A DNA stretch of 64,000 bases from Martinezella calliandrae (GCF_030272695.1 NZ_JARFYN010000004.1:62001-126000); one strand, 5' to 3'; positions 8,694-18,102 are shown, numbered from the stretch's first letter. The notes: generated by a model from the sequence alone, not told the origin. Translations and numbers: made by a program.

Positions 8694-10289
8694 TTAGCGG
8701 TTGTCGGTAAGGATCATCTCAGCGGCTTTCTCGGCGATCATGATGGTCGGCGAGTTGGTGTTACCTGATGTAATCGACGGCATGACCGAAGCATCGGCGA
8801 TCCGAAGTCTTGCCAACGCGCGAGAGCGCAGGCGCGGATCGACCACGCTTTGCGGATCGCCGCCCATGCGGCAGGTGCCGACCGGATGAAAGATCGTCGT
8901 GCCGATATCGCCGGCCGCGCGCTCCAGATCGGCGTCGGTCTGATACGACGGGCCGGGCTTGAATTCCTCCGGCAAGAATTTGGCGAAAGACGGCTGCGCC
9001 ACGATCCGCCGCGTCAGGCGGATGGAGCGCACGGCGATTTCGCGGTCGCGCAATGTTGAGAGATAGTTTGGGCTGATCGTTGGCTGGGCCGTGAAATCGG
9101 GACTATGGATGTGCACGAAGCCGCGGCTCTCCGGCCTCAGATTGCAGACGCTGGCGGTGATCGCCGGAAAAGGATGGACGGGATCACCGAACTTGTCGAG
9201 CGAAACCGGCTGCACATGATATTGCAGGTCCGGCGTTTCCTTGTCGGGGCCGGAGCGGGTGAATATGCCGAGCTGGCTCGGCGCCATCGCCATCGGCCCC
9301 GAGCGGCGCACGAGATATTCCAGCCCGATCGCCGCCTTGCCGAGCAATTTGGTCGCCTTTTCATTTAAGGTCGGCACGCCCGTAACCTTGTAGGCCATGC
9401 GCAGTTGCAGGTGATCCTGCAGGTTCTCGCCGACCGCCTTGACTTCGCGCACCACCTCAATGCCGGCTTGGCTCAATATCTCGCCGCGGCCAATGCCGGA
9501 AAGTTCCAGTATCTGCGGAGAGCCGATGGAGCCGGCGGATAGCACCGTCTCCTTGTCGGCATGGGTGCGCTTCACCATGCCGTCATGCTGGAATTCGACA
9601 CCGATGACGGCATCGTCCTCGACGAGCAGGCGGCGGACCTGCGCCTTGGTGAGGACGGTGAGATTGCCCTGTTTCAGCGCCGGCCGCAGGAAGGCCTTCG
9701 CGGTATTCCAGCGGACACCGGAGCGCTGGTTGACATCGAAATAGCCGGAGCCCTCGTTATTGCCGCGATTGAAATCCGCCGTCTCGGGTATGCCGGCTTC
9801 TCGTGCGGCCGCCTGGAAGGCATCGAGAACGGCCCAGCGCACGCGGGCCTTCTCGACTCGCCACTCGCCACCGACGCCATGTATCTCGTCCTTACCTTTA
9901 TAGTGATCCTCAGACTTCACGAAATAGGGCAAAACATCGTCCCAGCCCCAGCCGGTGCAGCCGAGTTGCCGCCAGAGATCATAATCGCGTGCCTGGCCGC
10001 GCATATAGATCATGCCGTTGATCGAGGAACTGCCGCCGAGCACCTTGCCGCGCGGATAGTTCAGCGAGCGGCCGTTCAGCCCAGCTTCCGGCGCGGTGGT
10101 GAAGCACCAGTCCGTGCGGGGATTGTTGATGCAATAGAGATAGCCGACCGGGATGTGGATCCAGTGGTAGTTGTCGCTATCCCCCGCTTCCAGCAGAAGC
10201 ACTCTGTTGTTGCGATCTGCCGACAGCCGGTTGGCAAGCACGCAGCCGGCACTACCGGCACCGATGATGATGTAGTCGAAGCGATCCAT
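8694..10289 (-). CDS. GMC-family FAD-dependent alcohol dehydrogenase (choline dehydrogenase-like)
   Basis: The 531-residue protein has the FAD-binding GAGSAG at 10-15 and both GMC signatures (GKVLGGSSSINGMIYMRG and GSIGSPQILELSGIG). The catalytic pair is present as His near 466 in FHPVGTCRMG and Asn near 509 in SGNTNSP. Members oxidise primary alcohols such as choline, other alkanols or sugar alcohols. No betaine genes (betB, betI) are adjacent, so a choline substrate is doubtful. The neighbours, an ABC importer upstream and two hydroxyisobutyrate enzymes downstream, suggest an imported branched alcohol or hydroxy acid. The ATG at 10289 sits right at the FAD motif; upstream in-frame codons run through a repeat element. 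Confidence 0.88.
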   Translation of the reverse strand: MDRFDYIIIGAGSAGCVLANRLSADRNNRVLLLEAGDSDNYHWIHIPVGYLYCINNPRTDWCFTTAPEAGLNGRSLNYPRGKVLGGSSSINGMIYMRGQARDYDLWRQLGCTGWGWDDVLPYFVKSEDHYKGKDEIHGVGGEWRVEKARVRWAVLDAFQAAAREAGIPETADFNRGNNEGSGYFDVNQRSGVRWNTAKAFLRPALKQGNLTVLTKAQVRRLLVEDDAVIGVEFQHDGMVKRTHADKETVLSAGSIGSPQILELSGIGRGEILSQAGIEVVREVKAVGENLQDHLQLRMAYKVTGVPTLNEKATKLLGKAAIGLEYLVRRSGPMAMAPSQLGIFTRSGPDKETPDLQYHVQPVSLDKFGDPVHPFPAITASVCNLRPESRGFVHIHSPDFTAQPTISPNYLSTLRDREIAVRSIRLTRRIVAQPSFAKFLPEEFKPGPSYQTDADLERAAGDIGTTIFHPVGTCRMGGDPQSVVDPRLRSRALARLRIADASVMPSITSGNTNSPTIMIAEKAAEMILTDNR

Positions 10290-10307
10290 TCCAGAGACTC
10301 TGTTGTC

Positions 10308-10453
10308 CCTTCTCCCCGCTAGCGTGGAGAGGGTTAGGGTGAGGGGCGTAAAGGTTCGGCAAACGCCATAGTCGCCGGCATCTTTGCAGGCCCTCATCCG
10401 CCCATCGGGCACCTTCTCCCCAACCCTTCGACAAGCTCAGGACGGGGAGAAGG
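10308..10453. repeat. RIME-like intergenic mosaic element
   Basis: CCTTCTCCCC at 10308-10317 is matched by GGGGAGAAGG at 10444-10453. Between them lie GAGGGTTAGGGTGAGGGG and CCCTCATCCGCCC, which pair with each other. The same words occur at 27391-27542. This matches the description of Rhizobium-specific intergenic mosaic elements, non-coding palindromic repeats of Rhizobiaceae. It separates livM from the GMC gene and may set a partial transcription boundary. Confidence 0.65.
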
Positions 10454-10465
10454 AAAATCAAGCCG

Positions 10466-11452
10466 TCAGCGGCGATACTCAAATCCGAGCTTCCGCCCCA
10501 GCCGCGACGCGTAGAACTCGCCAATAATACCGCGACGGAAAAGCAGGACGCAGACCATAAAGACGATGCCGGTGATGACGGTGACCGGGAATTCAGAGGT
10601 TGCGAGATAATTTTCCAGCGTCGCCACGAAGCCGGCACCGAAAAGCGGGCCGATCAAGGTGCCGATGCCGCCGAGCAAAGTCATCAGGATGACCTCGCCG
10701 GACATCTGCCAAGCGACGTCGGTCAGCGTCGCAAACTGGAAAACCAGCGCCTTTACCGCGCCCGCAAGCCCAGAAAGTGCCGCCGACATGACGAAGGCGC
10801 CGAGCTTGTAATGTGCGACGGAATAGCCGAGCGAAATCGCCCGCTGCTCGTTTTCCCGGATCGATTTGAGGATCATGCCGAAGGGCGAATTGATGAAGCG
10901 CCAGATGATCAGCACCCCGATGATGAACACCGCCAGCACGAAATAATACATGTTGAAGGGGTTGTTGAGATCGATGACGCCGAAGAGATAGCCGCGCGGC
11001 ACCGACTGAATGCCGTCTTCGCCCTGCGTAAACCTCGCCTGCAGACAGAAGAAATAGAACATATAGGACAGAGCCAGAGTGATCATGGCGAAATAGATGC
11101 CCTGCCGGCGGATGGCGACGAAGCCCATGATTAATCCAAGCAGTGCCGCACCAGTGACGCCGATCACGATGCCGAGTTCCGGCGGGACGCCCCACTCCTT
11201 CACCGCATGCGCCGCAAAATAGGCCGCGCCGCCGAAGAAGGTGGCGTGTCCGAACGACAGAAGGCCGGTATAGCCGAGCAGCAGGTTGAAGGCGCAGGCA
11301 AACAGCGCGAAGCAGAGCACCTTCATGACAAAGATCGGATAGATCAAAAACGGCGCCCAGATCAGTAGAACCAGGCCGAAGATCAGAAAGCCCTTCTGGA
11401 CTGACGAGGGACGACGGCTTTTGGAATTCAGCGTATCGGTCATATCGGCCAT
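10466..11452 (-). CDS. livM: Branched-chain-type ABC transporter permease (LivM family)
   Basis: This is a hydrophobic protein of 328 residues with about eight to ten membrane segments and the LivM-type stretch LLLGYTGLLSFGHATFFGG near the N-terminus. Together with LivH it forms the membrane channel of a hydrophobic-amino-acid-type importer. The ATG at 11452 lies immediately after the livH stop, giving tight coupling; ATGs at 11443 and 11470 are alternatives. It is the last transporter gene in the leftward livK-G-F-H-M order. Confidence 0.9.
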   Translation of the reverse strand: MADMTDTLNSKSRRPSSVQKGFLIFGLVLLIWAPFLIYPIFVMKVLCFALFACAFNLLLGYTGLLSFGHATFFGGAAYFAAHAVKEWGVPPELGIVIGVTGAALLGLIMGFVAIRRQGIYFAMITLALSYMFYFFCLQARFTQGEDGIQSVPRGYLFGVIDLNNPFNMYYFVLAVFIIGVLIIWRFINSPFGMILKSIRENEQRAISLGYSVAHYKLGAFVMSAALSGLAGAVKALVFQFATLTDVAWQMSGEVILMTLLGGIGTLIGPLFGAGFVATLENYLATSEFPVTVITGIVFMVCVLLFRRGIIGEFYASRLGRKLGFEYRR

Positions 11453-11453
11453 A

Positions 11454-12341
11454 TCACGCATCCCGGCCAAAAAGGCCCGCGGGCCTGAGGAGCAGCACGA
11501 TCGCCATGATCACGAAGATGACGATGTTGGATGCTTCCGGATAAAAGACCTTCGTCAGGCCTTCCGCCACGCCAAGCACATAGCCGGTGACGATGGCGCC
11601 CATGATCGAGCCCATGCCGCCGACGACAACAACCGCAAAGACGATGATGATCATGTTCGATCCCATCAGCGGCGAGACCTGATAGATCGGTGCGGCCAGC
11701 ACGCCGGCAAGGGCGGCGAGCGCGACGCCGAAGGCATAGGTCAGCGTGAGAAGCACCGGCACGTTGACGCCGAAGACCTGCACGAGCACTGAATTTTCCG
11801 TCGCGGCACGCAAATAGGCGCCAAGCTTGGTCTTCTCGATCAGCAGCCAGGTGCCGACGCAGACAACAAGCGACACCGCGATCACCCAGCCCCGATAGAT
11901 CGGCAGGAACATGAAACCGAGATTGACGGCGCCCACTAACGCGGTCGGCACGGCGTAGGGCTGGCCCGAAGAACCGTAGAGATAGCGGAAAGTCCCCTCG
12001 ATGGTCAGCGCCATGCCGAAGGTAAAAAGCAGGCCGTAGAGCGGATCGACCTTGTAGAGCCTGCGCAGGCATAGGCGCTCGACAACAGCACCGAAGAGGG
12101 CGACAATCAGCGGCGCCAGGACCAACGAGGGCCAATAGCCGATGCCGGCATAGGCGAGCAGCAGATAGGCCGTGAAAGCGCCGAGCATATAGAGCGCACC
12201 GTGGGCGAAATTGATCACCCGCAGCATGCCGAAGATGATCGCGAGCCCGAGGCTCAAGAGCGCATAGAAGGAACCGTTGATCAGGCCGATCAGCAATTGT
12301 CCGAGGAGCGCCTGCAGCGGGATTCCAAATATCATGGTCAT
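11454..12341 (-). CDS. livH: Branched-chain-type ABC transporter permease (LivH family)
   Basis: The 295-residue integral membrane protein contains LLIGLINGSFYALLSLGLAI and the LivH-type MLRVINFAHGALYMLGAF. It pairs with LivM as the second permease subunit. The ATG at 12341 follows the livF stop by four bases and reads MTMIFGIP; earlier codons of the frame overlap livF and are not membrane-like. Gene order and spacing show it is one unit with the flanking transporter genes. Confidence 0.9.
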   Translation of the reverse strand: MTMIFGIPLQALLGQLLIGLINGSFYALLSLGLAIIFGMLRVINFAHGALYMLGAFTAYLLLAYAGIGYWPSLVLAPLIVALFGAVVERLCLRRLYKVDPLYGLLFTFGMALTIEGTFRYLYGSSGQPYAVPTALVGAVNLGFMFLPIYRGWVIAVSLVVCVGTWLLIEKTKLGAYLRAATENSVLVQVFGVNVPVLLTLTYAFGVALAALAGVLAAPIYQVSPLMGSNMIIIVFAVVVVGGMGSIMGAIVTGYVLGVAEGLTKVFYPEASNIVIFVIMAIVLLLRPAGLFGRDA

Positions 12342-12345
12342 GGCG

Positions 12346-13047
12346 TCAGACCCCCAGCACCTTGTGCAGCATGCCCATCCGCTCCGGCAATTCGCCGACC
12401 GGAAATTCCGCGACCATCTGGCCATGATCCATCACATAGAAGCGATCGGCAATGCGGCTGGCGAAGCGGAAATTCTGCTCGACCAGCAGAATGGTCATGC
12501 CGCGCTCCTTCAGCTTCTTCAACACCTCGCCGATGCGCTGGACGATGACCGGCGCCAGCCCTTCCGTGGGTTCGTCGAGCAGCAGCATGCGTACACCGGT
12601 CCGCAGGATGCGGGCCATGGCGAGCATCTGCTGCTCACCGCCCGAGAGTTTCGTGCCCGCGCTATTGCGGCGCTCGTGCAGATTGGGAAACAGCTCGAAA
12701 ATCTCATCGACCGTCATCCCGCCTTGCGCGACTACCGGAGGTAGCATCAGATTTTCATGAACGCTAAGCGTGGAGAATATCCCACGCTCCTCCGGTACGA
12801 AACCGATGCCTCTGTGCGCCGTCTTGTGCAACGGCACATGCATCATGTCGGCGCCGGCAAAGGCGATCTTACCCCTGCGCGCCCGAACGATGCCGACAAT
12901 GGTGCGCAGCGTCGTCGTCTTGCCGACGCCGTTGCGACCGAGAATGGTGATGGTTTCGCCCTCGCCGACTTTCATGTCGACGCCGTGCAATATGTGGCTT
13001 TCGCCATACCAGGCATTGAGACCCTGGATCTCAAGCAGTGCCGCCAT
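12346..13047 (-). CDS. livF: ABC transporter ATP-binding protein (LivF family)
   Basis: This 233-residue ATPase has Walker A GRNGVGKTTT, the signature LSGGEQQML and Walker B MLLLDEPTEGLAP, the last being typical of LivF. It energises import through the LivHM channel as a heterodimer with LivG. Length fits LivF (about 230-240). The ATG at 13047 (MAALLEIQGLNAWYG) is one base after the livG stop; the frame upstream is arginine-rich read-through of livG and is not used. Confidence 0.9.
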   Translation of the reverse strand: MAALLEIQGLNAWYGESHILHGVDMKVGEGETITILGRNGVGKTTTLRTIVGIVRARRGKIAFAGADMMHVPLHKTAHRGIGFVPEERGIFSTLSVHENLMLPPVVAQGGMTVDEIFELFPNLHERRNSAGTKLSGGEQQMLAMARILRTGVRMLLLDEPTEGLAPVIVQRIGEVLKKLKERGMTILLVEQNFRFASRIADRFYVMDHGQMVAEFPVGELPERMGMLHKVLGV

Positions 13048-13048
13048 T

Positions 13049-13831
13049 CTACGCCTCCTCCGTGCCCATATAGGCCTCGCGGACGCGCGGATCCTGGCTG
13101 ACCGTGGCATAATCGCCTTCCGCGAGGATTTCGCCGCGCTGAAGCACGGTGACGTGGTGGCAGATATCGGCGACGACGGAGAGATTGTGCTCCACCATCA
13201 GCACGGCCCGATCACGCGCCACATCGCGGATGATCGCGGAGACGGTGTTGACATCTTCCAACCCCATGCCGGCCATTGGTTCATCGAGCAACAGCACCTT
13301 GGGATCAAGCGCCAAGGTCGTCGCGATCTCCAGCACACGCTTGCGGCCATAGGACAGATCGGCTGCAATGGCATTGCGCTCCTTCGCCAGGCCGACCGCT
13401 GCCAGCAATTGCTCGGCACGTTCGTTGAGGCTCGCCAATGCCGAGATCGGCTGCCAGAATTGATGCGCCAGATTGTTCGGCCGCTGCAGGGCGACGCGAA
13501 CATTATCGAGCACGGAGAGATGCGGAAAGACGGCCGAAATCTGGAAGGAGCGCGCCAGCCCCATACGCGCGACTCTATCCGGCTTCGTCCTGGTAATGTC
13601 GGTCCCAAGAAGGGTGATCGTCCCATGCGTTGGCTGCAGGAATTTTGTCAGCAGGTTGAATACAGTTGTCTTGCCGGCGCCGTTCGGGCCGATCAGCGCG
13701 TGCACGCGGGAATGTCGCACGTCGAGATCGACATTTTTGACCGCCGTGAAGCCGCCAAAATCGCGGCGCAGGCCGCGGGCGGATAAAACCACCCGTGGCT
13801 CTTCCAGTTGCTCTTTCGCAAAGATCGCCAT
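13049..13831 (-). CDS. livG: ABC transporter ATP-binding protein (LivG family)
   Basis: The 260-residue ATPase has Walker A GPNGAGKTT, Walker B VLLLDEPMAGMG and the H-loop in MVEHNLSVV. The signature loop reads LSYGRKR, the variant usual in LivG in place of LSGGQ. It lies 15 bp after the binding-protein gene and is the first ATPase of the cluster. A short charged N-terminal extension precedes the usual LivG start, but no better internal start is evident. Confidence 0.9.
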   Translation of the reverse strand: MAIFAKEQLEEPRVVLSARGLRRDFGGFTAVKNVDLDVRHSRVHALIGPNGAGKTTVFNLLTKFLQPTHGTITLLGTDITRTKPDRVARMGLARSFQISAVFPHLSVLDNVRVALQRPNNLAHQFWQPISALASLNERAEQLLAAVGLAKERNAIAADLSYGRKRVLEIATTLALDPKVLLLDEPMAGMGLEDVNTVSAIIRDVARDRAVLMVEHNLSVVADICHHVTVLQRGEILAEGDYATVSQDPRVREAYMGTEEA

Positions 13832-13846
13832 CGGCTGATCGCAACC

Positions 13847-15055
13847 TTACTGTTTGACGAGATCGCAGCCGCTCTTGGCTGGATCGATATAGGCTTCCTT
13901 GCCGGGAATCGTTGCCAGAACATTGTAATAATCCCACGGCTGCTTGCTTTCCTCAGGCTTCTTGACCTGGAGCAGGTACATGTCGTGGAACATGCGCCCG
14001 TTGGGACCGACCGTGCCGCCGCGGGCGAAAAAGTCGTCGACGGGCATTTCGTGCAATTCCTTCGCAACCGCTTCTGTATCGTCGGTGCCGGCCTTTTGCA
14101 CGGCCTTCAGATATTGCAGGACGGCGGAATAGGTGCCGGCGTGGATCATGTTCGGCATCCTGCCCGTGCGGGCGAAGAAGCGCTTGCCGAATTCGCGGCT
14201 CTTGTCATCGAGATTCCAGTAATAGCCTTCGGTCAGGGTCAAGCCTTGAGCCGCCTGAAGGCCGAGACCATGGACTTCGGCGAGCGTAAAGAGCAGCGCC
14301 GCGAGATGCTGGCCGCCCTGGGTGATGCCGAATTCCGAGGCCTGCTTGATGGCGTTAGACGTATCGAGGCCGGCATTGGCAAGACCGATGACCTTGGCGC
14401 CCGAGGACTGGGCTTGCAGCAGGAAGGATGAGAAGTCGTTGGTCGACAGAGGATGGCGGACGGAACCCAAGATCTTGCCGCCATTTGCCTTGACGAAATC
14501 AGTCGTCTGCTGCTCCAGCGAATAGCCGAAGGCATAATCGGCGGTCAGAAAGAACCATGTGTCACCGCCCTGCTTGACGAGTGCGCCGCCGGTACCGACG
14601 GCCAGAGCATGCGTGTCGTAGGCCCAATGGAAGCCGTAGGGCGAGCACTGCTTGCCGGTGAGATCGGTCGTCGCTGCGCCGGTGACGATATCGATCTTCT
14701 TCTTCTCCTTGGCGATCGCCTGCACCGCCAGCGCCACCGACGAGGTGGTCAGCTCCATGATGGCGTCGACCTTGTCGGTGTCATACCATTGGCGGGCAAT
14801 GTTCGAGGCGATATCCGGCTTGTTCTGATGGTCGGCATCGACGATCTCGATCGGAACGCCCAGCACTTTGCCGCCAAAATCCTCAACCGCCATCTTGGCA
14901 GCTTCCACAGAGGACTTGCCGCCGAAGTCGGCATAGACGCCCGACTGGTCGTTCAAAATGCCGATCTTCACCACATTGTCGGAGGCGCCAGCGGCAAATG
15001 CCGCGGCGCTGGTTGCAAGCAGAAGTGCCAGGGACGCAATAAGACTCTTTCGCAT
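13847..15055 (-). CDS. Periplasmic substrate-binding protein of the Liv-type ABC importer
   Basis: This 402-residue protein begins with a clear signal peptide (MRKSLIASLALLLATSAAAFAAG) and continues with KIGILNDQSGVYADFGG and VEIVDADHQNKPDIA-like type-1 periplasmic-binding features. It captures the ligand for LivGFHM. Within the family the sequence looks less like classic leucine/valine binders than like those used for aromatic, amide or organic-acid ligands, which is only an impression. GGGAGGAGAAGAT precedes the ATG at 15055. It is the first gene of the leftward cluster and is divergent from a LysR gene. Confidence 0.88.
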   Translation of the reverse strand: MRKSLIASLALLLATSAAAFAAGASDNVVKIGILNDQSGVYADFGGKSSVEAAKMAVEDFGGKVLGVPIEIVDADHQNKPDIASNIARQWYDTDKVDAIMELTTSSVALAVQAIAKEKKKIDIVTGAATTDLTGKQCSPYGFHWAYDTHALAVGTGGALVKQGGDTWFFLTADYAFGYSLEQQTTDFVKANGGKILGSVRHPLSTNDFSSFLLQAQSSGAKVIGLANAGLDTSNAIKQASEFGITQGGQHLAALLFTLAEVHGLGLQAAQGLTLTEGYYWNLDDKSREFGKRFFARTGRMPNMIHAGTYSAVLQYLKAVQKAGTDDTEAVAKELHEMPVDDFFARGGTVGPNGRMFHDMYLLQVKKPEESKQPWDYYNVLATIPGKEAYIDPAKSGCDLVKQ

Positions 15056-15197
15056 ATCTTCTCCTCCCAGAGATTTGGCAAAAATGAATCTGTTCAAAAT
15101 TGGCCAATCGTTCTCCTCAAAACGACTTTCCTGTCCTTCAAGATCATTGAAATCGGGCGTTGACGCAAGTGAAGTTTACAATTAATTCCAAACAGTG

Positions 15198-15217
15198 TCT
15201 GTTCATTTTTGAACAGA
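15198..15217. promoter_or_regulatory. Inverted repeat operator between the liv cluster and lysR
   Basis: TCTGTTCA-TTTT-TGAACAGA is a perfect 8-bp dyad ending 9 bases before the LysR start codon. A third exact copy of the arm, TCTGTTCA, is at 15089-15096 near the binding-protein start. LysR proteins bind dyads in divergent promoters of this kind and commonly use a second site nearer the target promoter. The repeats are seen; the assignment to the adjacent regulator is inference. Confidence 0.6.
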
Positions 15218-15226
15218 AAGGGAGGC

Positions 15227-16144
15227 ATGAAGACCGCGCCGCATTTCACTTGGGATGATCTGCAGTTTTTCCTGGCCGTGGCCCGGACAGGACAGCTTTC
15301 GACCGCGGCCAGGCAATTGCGGACCAGCCACGCCACCGTCTCGCGCCGTATCGACCGGCTGGAATTTTCGCTTCAGGTCAAGCTCTTCGAGCGCAACCCG
15401 CGCGGCTACATGCTGACCGGCATGGGCCAGCGCTTCGTCGACACGGCCGAACGGATGGAGCAGGAAACCGAGCGGCTGCGCTCAGACCTAACGGTCGGCT
15501 CAGCTGCACAGCGGGGCGTGGTGCGCATCAGTGCTCCGGAGGGTTTTTCCAATTTCTTCTTTACCACCATGCTTTCGGAGTTCACCGCGCGATATCCGAA
15601 TATCTCGCTGGAATTGGTGACCATCCAGCAGATCATGTCGCTATCGCGCAAGGAAGCCGATATCGTGGTCGTGCTCGACCCGCCGAAAGCCGGCCCCTAT
15701 TTCACCGAGAAACTGACCGATTACCATCTGCAAGTCTACGGGTCGCGGGAGTATCTCGCGAGCCACCCGCGGGTCGAAAGCCGTGACGATCTGCCGGAGC
15801 ATGCCTTCATCGGCTACATCGAAGACATGATCTTCGCGCCAGGGCTCGACTATCTCGGCGACATCCATCCGCGCATCAAACCGCAATTTCAGAGTTCCAG
15901 CATCTTTGCGCAGTTGACAGCGACGAAGAGCGGGCTCGGGCTCTGCGTGTTGCCCTTCTTCATCGCCAATCGACATCCGGATCTGCAGATGGTGCTACCC
16001 GACGAAGTCGACCTGAAGCGCCACTACTGGATCACCTGCCATCGCGACCTCCGGCAATCGCCGCGCGTGCGCACGGTCATCGATTTTCTGGTGGATGCGG
16101 TACGCCGCAATGCGCCGGCCTTTCTTGGGCGCGCATCAGTTTAG
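15227..16144 (+). CDS. LysR-family transcriptional regulator
   Basis: The 305-residue protein has the N-terminal winged HTH (LQFFLAVARTGQLSTAARQL, then SHATVSRRIDRLE) and a C-terminal periplasmic-binding-like effector domain. LysR proteins sense a pathway metabolite and usually control the divergent neighbour, here the liv-GMC-hydroxyisobutyrate cluster. The ATG at 15227 is chosen over a TTG at 15209 because the TTG lies inside the operator dyad and lacks a ribosome site. Its 3' end overlaps the convergent GGDEF-EAL gene by four bases. Confidence 0.9.
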   Translation: MKTAPHFTWDDLQFFLAVARTGQLSTAARQLRTSHATVSRRIDRLEFSLQVKLFERNPRGYMLTGMGQRFVDTAERMEQETERLRSDLTVGSAAQRGVVRISAPEGFSNFFFTTMLSEFTARYPNISLELVTIQQIMSLSRKEADIVVVLDPPKAGPYFTEKLTDYHLQVYGSREYLASHPRVESRDDLPEHAFIGYIEDMIFAPGLDYLGDIHPRIKPQFQSSSIFAQLTATKSGLGLCVLPFFIANRHPDLQMVLPDEVDLKRHYWITCHRDLRQSPRVRTVIDFLVDAVRRNAPAFLGRASV

Positions 16145-18102
16145 GCATTCGCCATGCGCCGCGCCTCAACGTCCGTCTCGCTCGCCTCGGCAAAGGCGAT
16201 CGCATCATGCAGGCGCAGCGGCTTGGAAAAGTGATAGCCCTGCGCCAACCGAACTCCGAAAGCACGCAGCGCCTCGGCAATCGCTGCGCTTTCGACGCCT
16301 TCGGCGACTGAGGTAATACCGAGATTGCGGCTGAGATTGGCAACCGAGCGGGTGATATTCATGCAGCGAACGTCGCGATCGAACTGCATGACGAAACTCT
16401 TATCAATCTTGATCTTGTCGAATTCCAGCCGGTGAACATGGCTGAGGCTGGAAAAGCCAGTGCCGAAATCGTCAAGCGCAATGGTAATGCCGGCAGCGCG
16501 CAACAGGCCAATGACCTCATAGGCCGTGTCGAAATCCGAAAGCAATGCCGTTTCGGTGATCTCGAATTCGATGCGGCGAGGATCGATCTTGGCGGTATGG
16601 ATCATGGCCAGTAGGGCCATCGAAGTCTCATGGTCGCAGATATCGCGCGCCGACAGGTTGAAAGACATGCGCAACGGCGAAGGCATGACCGACAACGCCT
16701 GCAGCGCCTCGGCGAACAGGATGCGGGTCATCTTGCCGATCACCGCCGTGCGCTCGGCTGCGGGAACGAAGGCATCGGGGCTGACGCGGCCAAGGCGAGC
16801 GCTGCTCCAGCGCGCCAAGGCTTCGAAGCCGACGACATGACCATCATCGAGATCCACGATCGGTTGGTATTCCAGCGACAATTCTCGGGCGAAATTGTCA
16901 CTCTGCAATTCCAGCTCGATCAGATGCCGTTGCTGGAGGATCTCCTCAAGATCATGGGAGAAGAACTCGACGCTACCGTTGCGGCGGCTCTTGACCTGAT
17001 AAAGCGCGAAGTCTGCCTTTTCATATAGCTGTTCGGCCGTATGGCCGCCGCCCTCCGGAACGACGATGCCACAGGAGCCGGAAATACGGATGGAGCCACC
17101 CGGCACATCATAGGGTTCGCGCAGCGCCGCGCAGAAAGCCTGCCCTAACTCGGAGACACAATCGCGGCCGAGATCGCATGGAAAAATCACGCCAAATTCG
17201 TCGCCCCCAAGGCGCGCAATGGTGCCTTTGCCGCTCATCAGGGCCACGAAACGTTCGGCAGTCTGCTTCAAGACGAGGTCGCCTGCGGCGTGGCCAAAGA
17301 CGTCGTTGACCGGCTTGAAGCCATCTAGATCGACAAGACCGACGATCGGCGGTTCGTCCGGCCGTTGCTGCAACAGATCCTGCAATTCACGAAAGAAGCT
17401 ACGACGGTTGGCAAGGCCGGTGAGTTGATCCTGCAACGCGTTGCGGCCGTTGACGAGAATCAGCCGCTCGGCTTCCGTCTGCTTGTCGACAAGTTCCTCG
17501 GTCAGCCGCACCAGCCCGGCAAAGTTCCGGAAATAGCTGTCGATCACGCGGATGAAGGGAAAGGTGAGGAAAATGACGCTGGTCGCCGTCGCCACGAACA
17601 CCGAATTGCCGGAAACCATGAAGGTGACGACCATGAAGGAGAATGTGATCGCAGTCGTTAGCAATGCAGCTGCCGGCAGGTGCATGAGGCAGAAGACGCA
17701 GGAGATGCCCGTCACGACAAGGAAATAGGCGATCTGACCCTGCTGATAGGCATTGCCATATTGATAAAGCGCGACCGCCCAGGCGCCGAAAGCAACCGTC
17801 AGCACGCCAGCGAACACGATCGTTCGAAGCATCACCCTATAGGCCCGATGCGCGCTTATGGAGTCCTGGCCGTGTATCTGCCACCAGACGATGCGGAAAA
17901 CACAGAATATGCTCAGGCCGATCGGCACATAAAGCGCCAGCCACATCGGCGCGGTGCGGATATGGGTGATCGCCACGGCCAGGGCGTTGATGATCAAAAG
18001 AATATAAAGAACGGGTATCTGTGACGACAGCGCTTTGTATTGCGCTACCAGAAACGTCGGATTCTCTTTCTGCAGGCGCACGCCTGAAAGCAAGTTCCTC
18101 AT
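16141..18102 (-). CDS. Membrane GGDEF-EAL cyclic-di-GMP enzyme
   Basis: The 653-residue protein has about five or six membrane helices in residues 20-190, then a GGDEF domain with intact RLGGDEFGVIF near 299 and an EAL domain with intact GFEALARW near 425. The later DDFGTGFSS and KIDKSF stretches needed for phosphodiesterase chemistry are also present. Both catalytic motifs look functional, so synthesis and hydrolysis of c-di-GMP are both possible. No RxxD inhibitory site is visible five residues before GGDEF. The start is uncertain among 18132 (GTG), 18111 and 18102; the last has GGGGGATGAGAG upstream. Confidence 0.92.
   Translation of the reverse strand: MRNLLSGVRLQKENPTFLVAQYKALSSQIPVLYILLIINALAVAITHIRTAPMWLALYVPIGLSIFCVFRIVWWQIHGQDSISAHRAYRVMLRTIVFAGVLTVAFGAWAVALYQYGNAYQQGQIAYFLVVTGISCVFCLMHLPAAALLTTAITFSFMVVTFMVSGNSVFVATATSVIFLTFPFIRVIDSYFRNFAGLVRLTEELVDKQTEAERLILVNGRNALQDQLTGLANRRSFFRELQDLLQQRPDEPPIVGLVDLDGFKPVNDVFGHAAGDLVLKQTAERFVALMSGKGTIARLGGDEFGVIFPCDLGRDCVSELGQAFCAALREPYDVPGGSIRISGSCGIVVPEGGGHTAEQLYEKADFALYQVKSRRNGSVEFFSHDLEEILQQRHLIELELQSDNFARELSLEYQPIVDLDDGHVVGFEALARWSSARLGRVSPDAFVPAAERTAVIGKMTRILFAEALQALSVMPSPLRMSFNLSARDICDHETSMALLAMIHTAKIDPRRIEFEITETALLSDFDTAYEVIGLLRAAGITIALDDFGTGFSSLSHVHRLEFDKIKIDKSFVMQFDRDVRCMNITRSVANLSRNLGITSVAEGVESAAIAEALRAFGVRLAQGYHFSKPLRLHDAIAFAEASETDVEARRMANA

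Noticed and set aside
8694..10289. GMC gene as betA (choline dehydrogenase).
   Set aside because: No betB, betC or betI nearby; context with hydroxyisobutyrate genes and a Liv importer argues for another alcohol.
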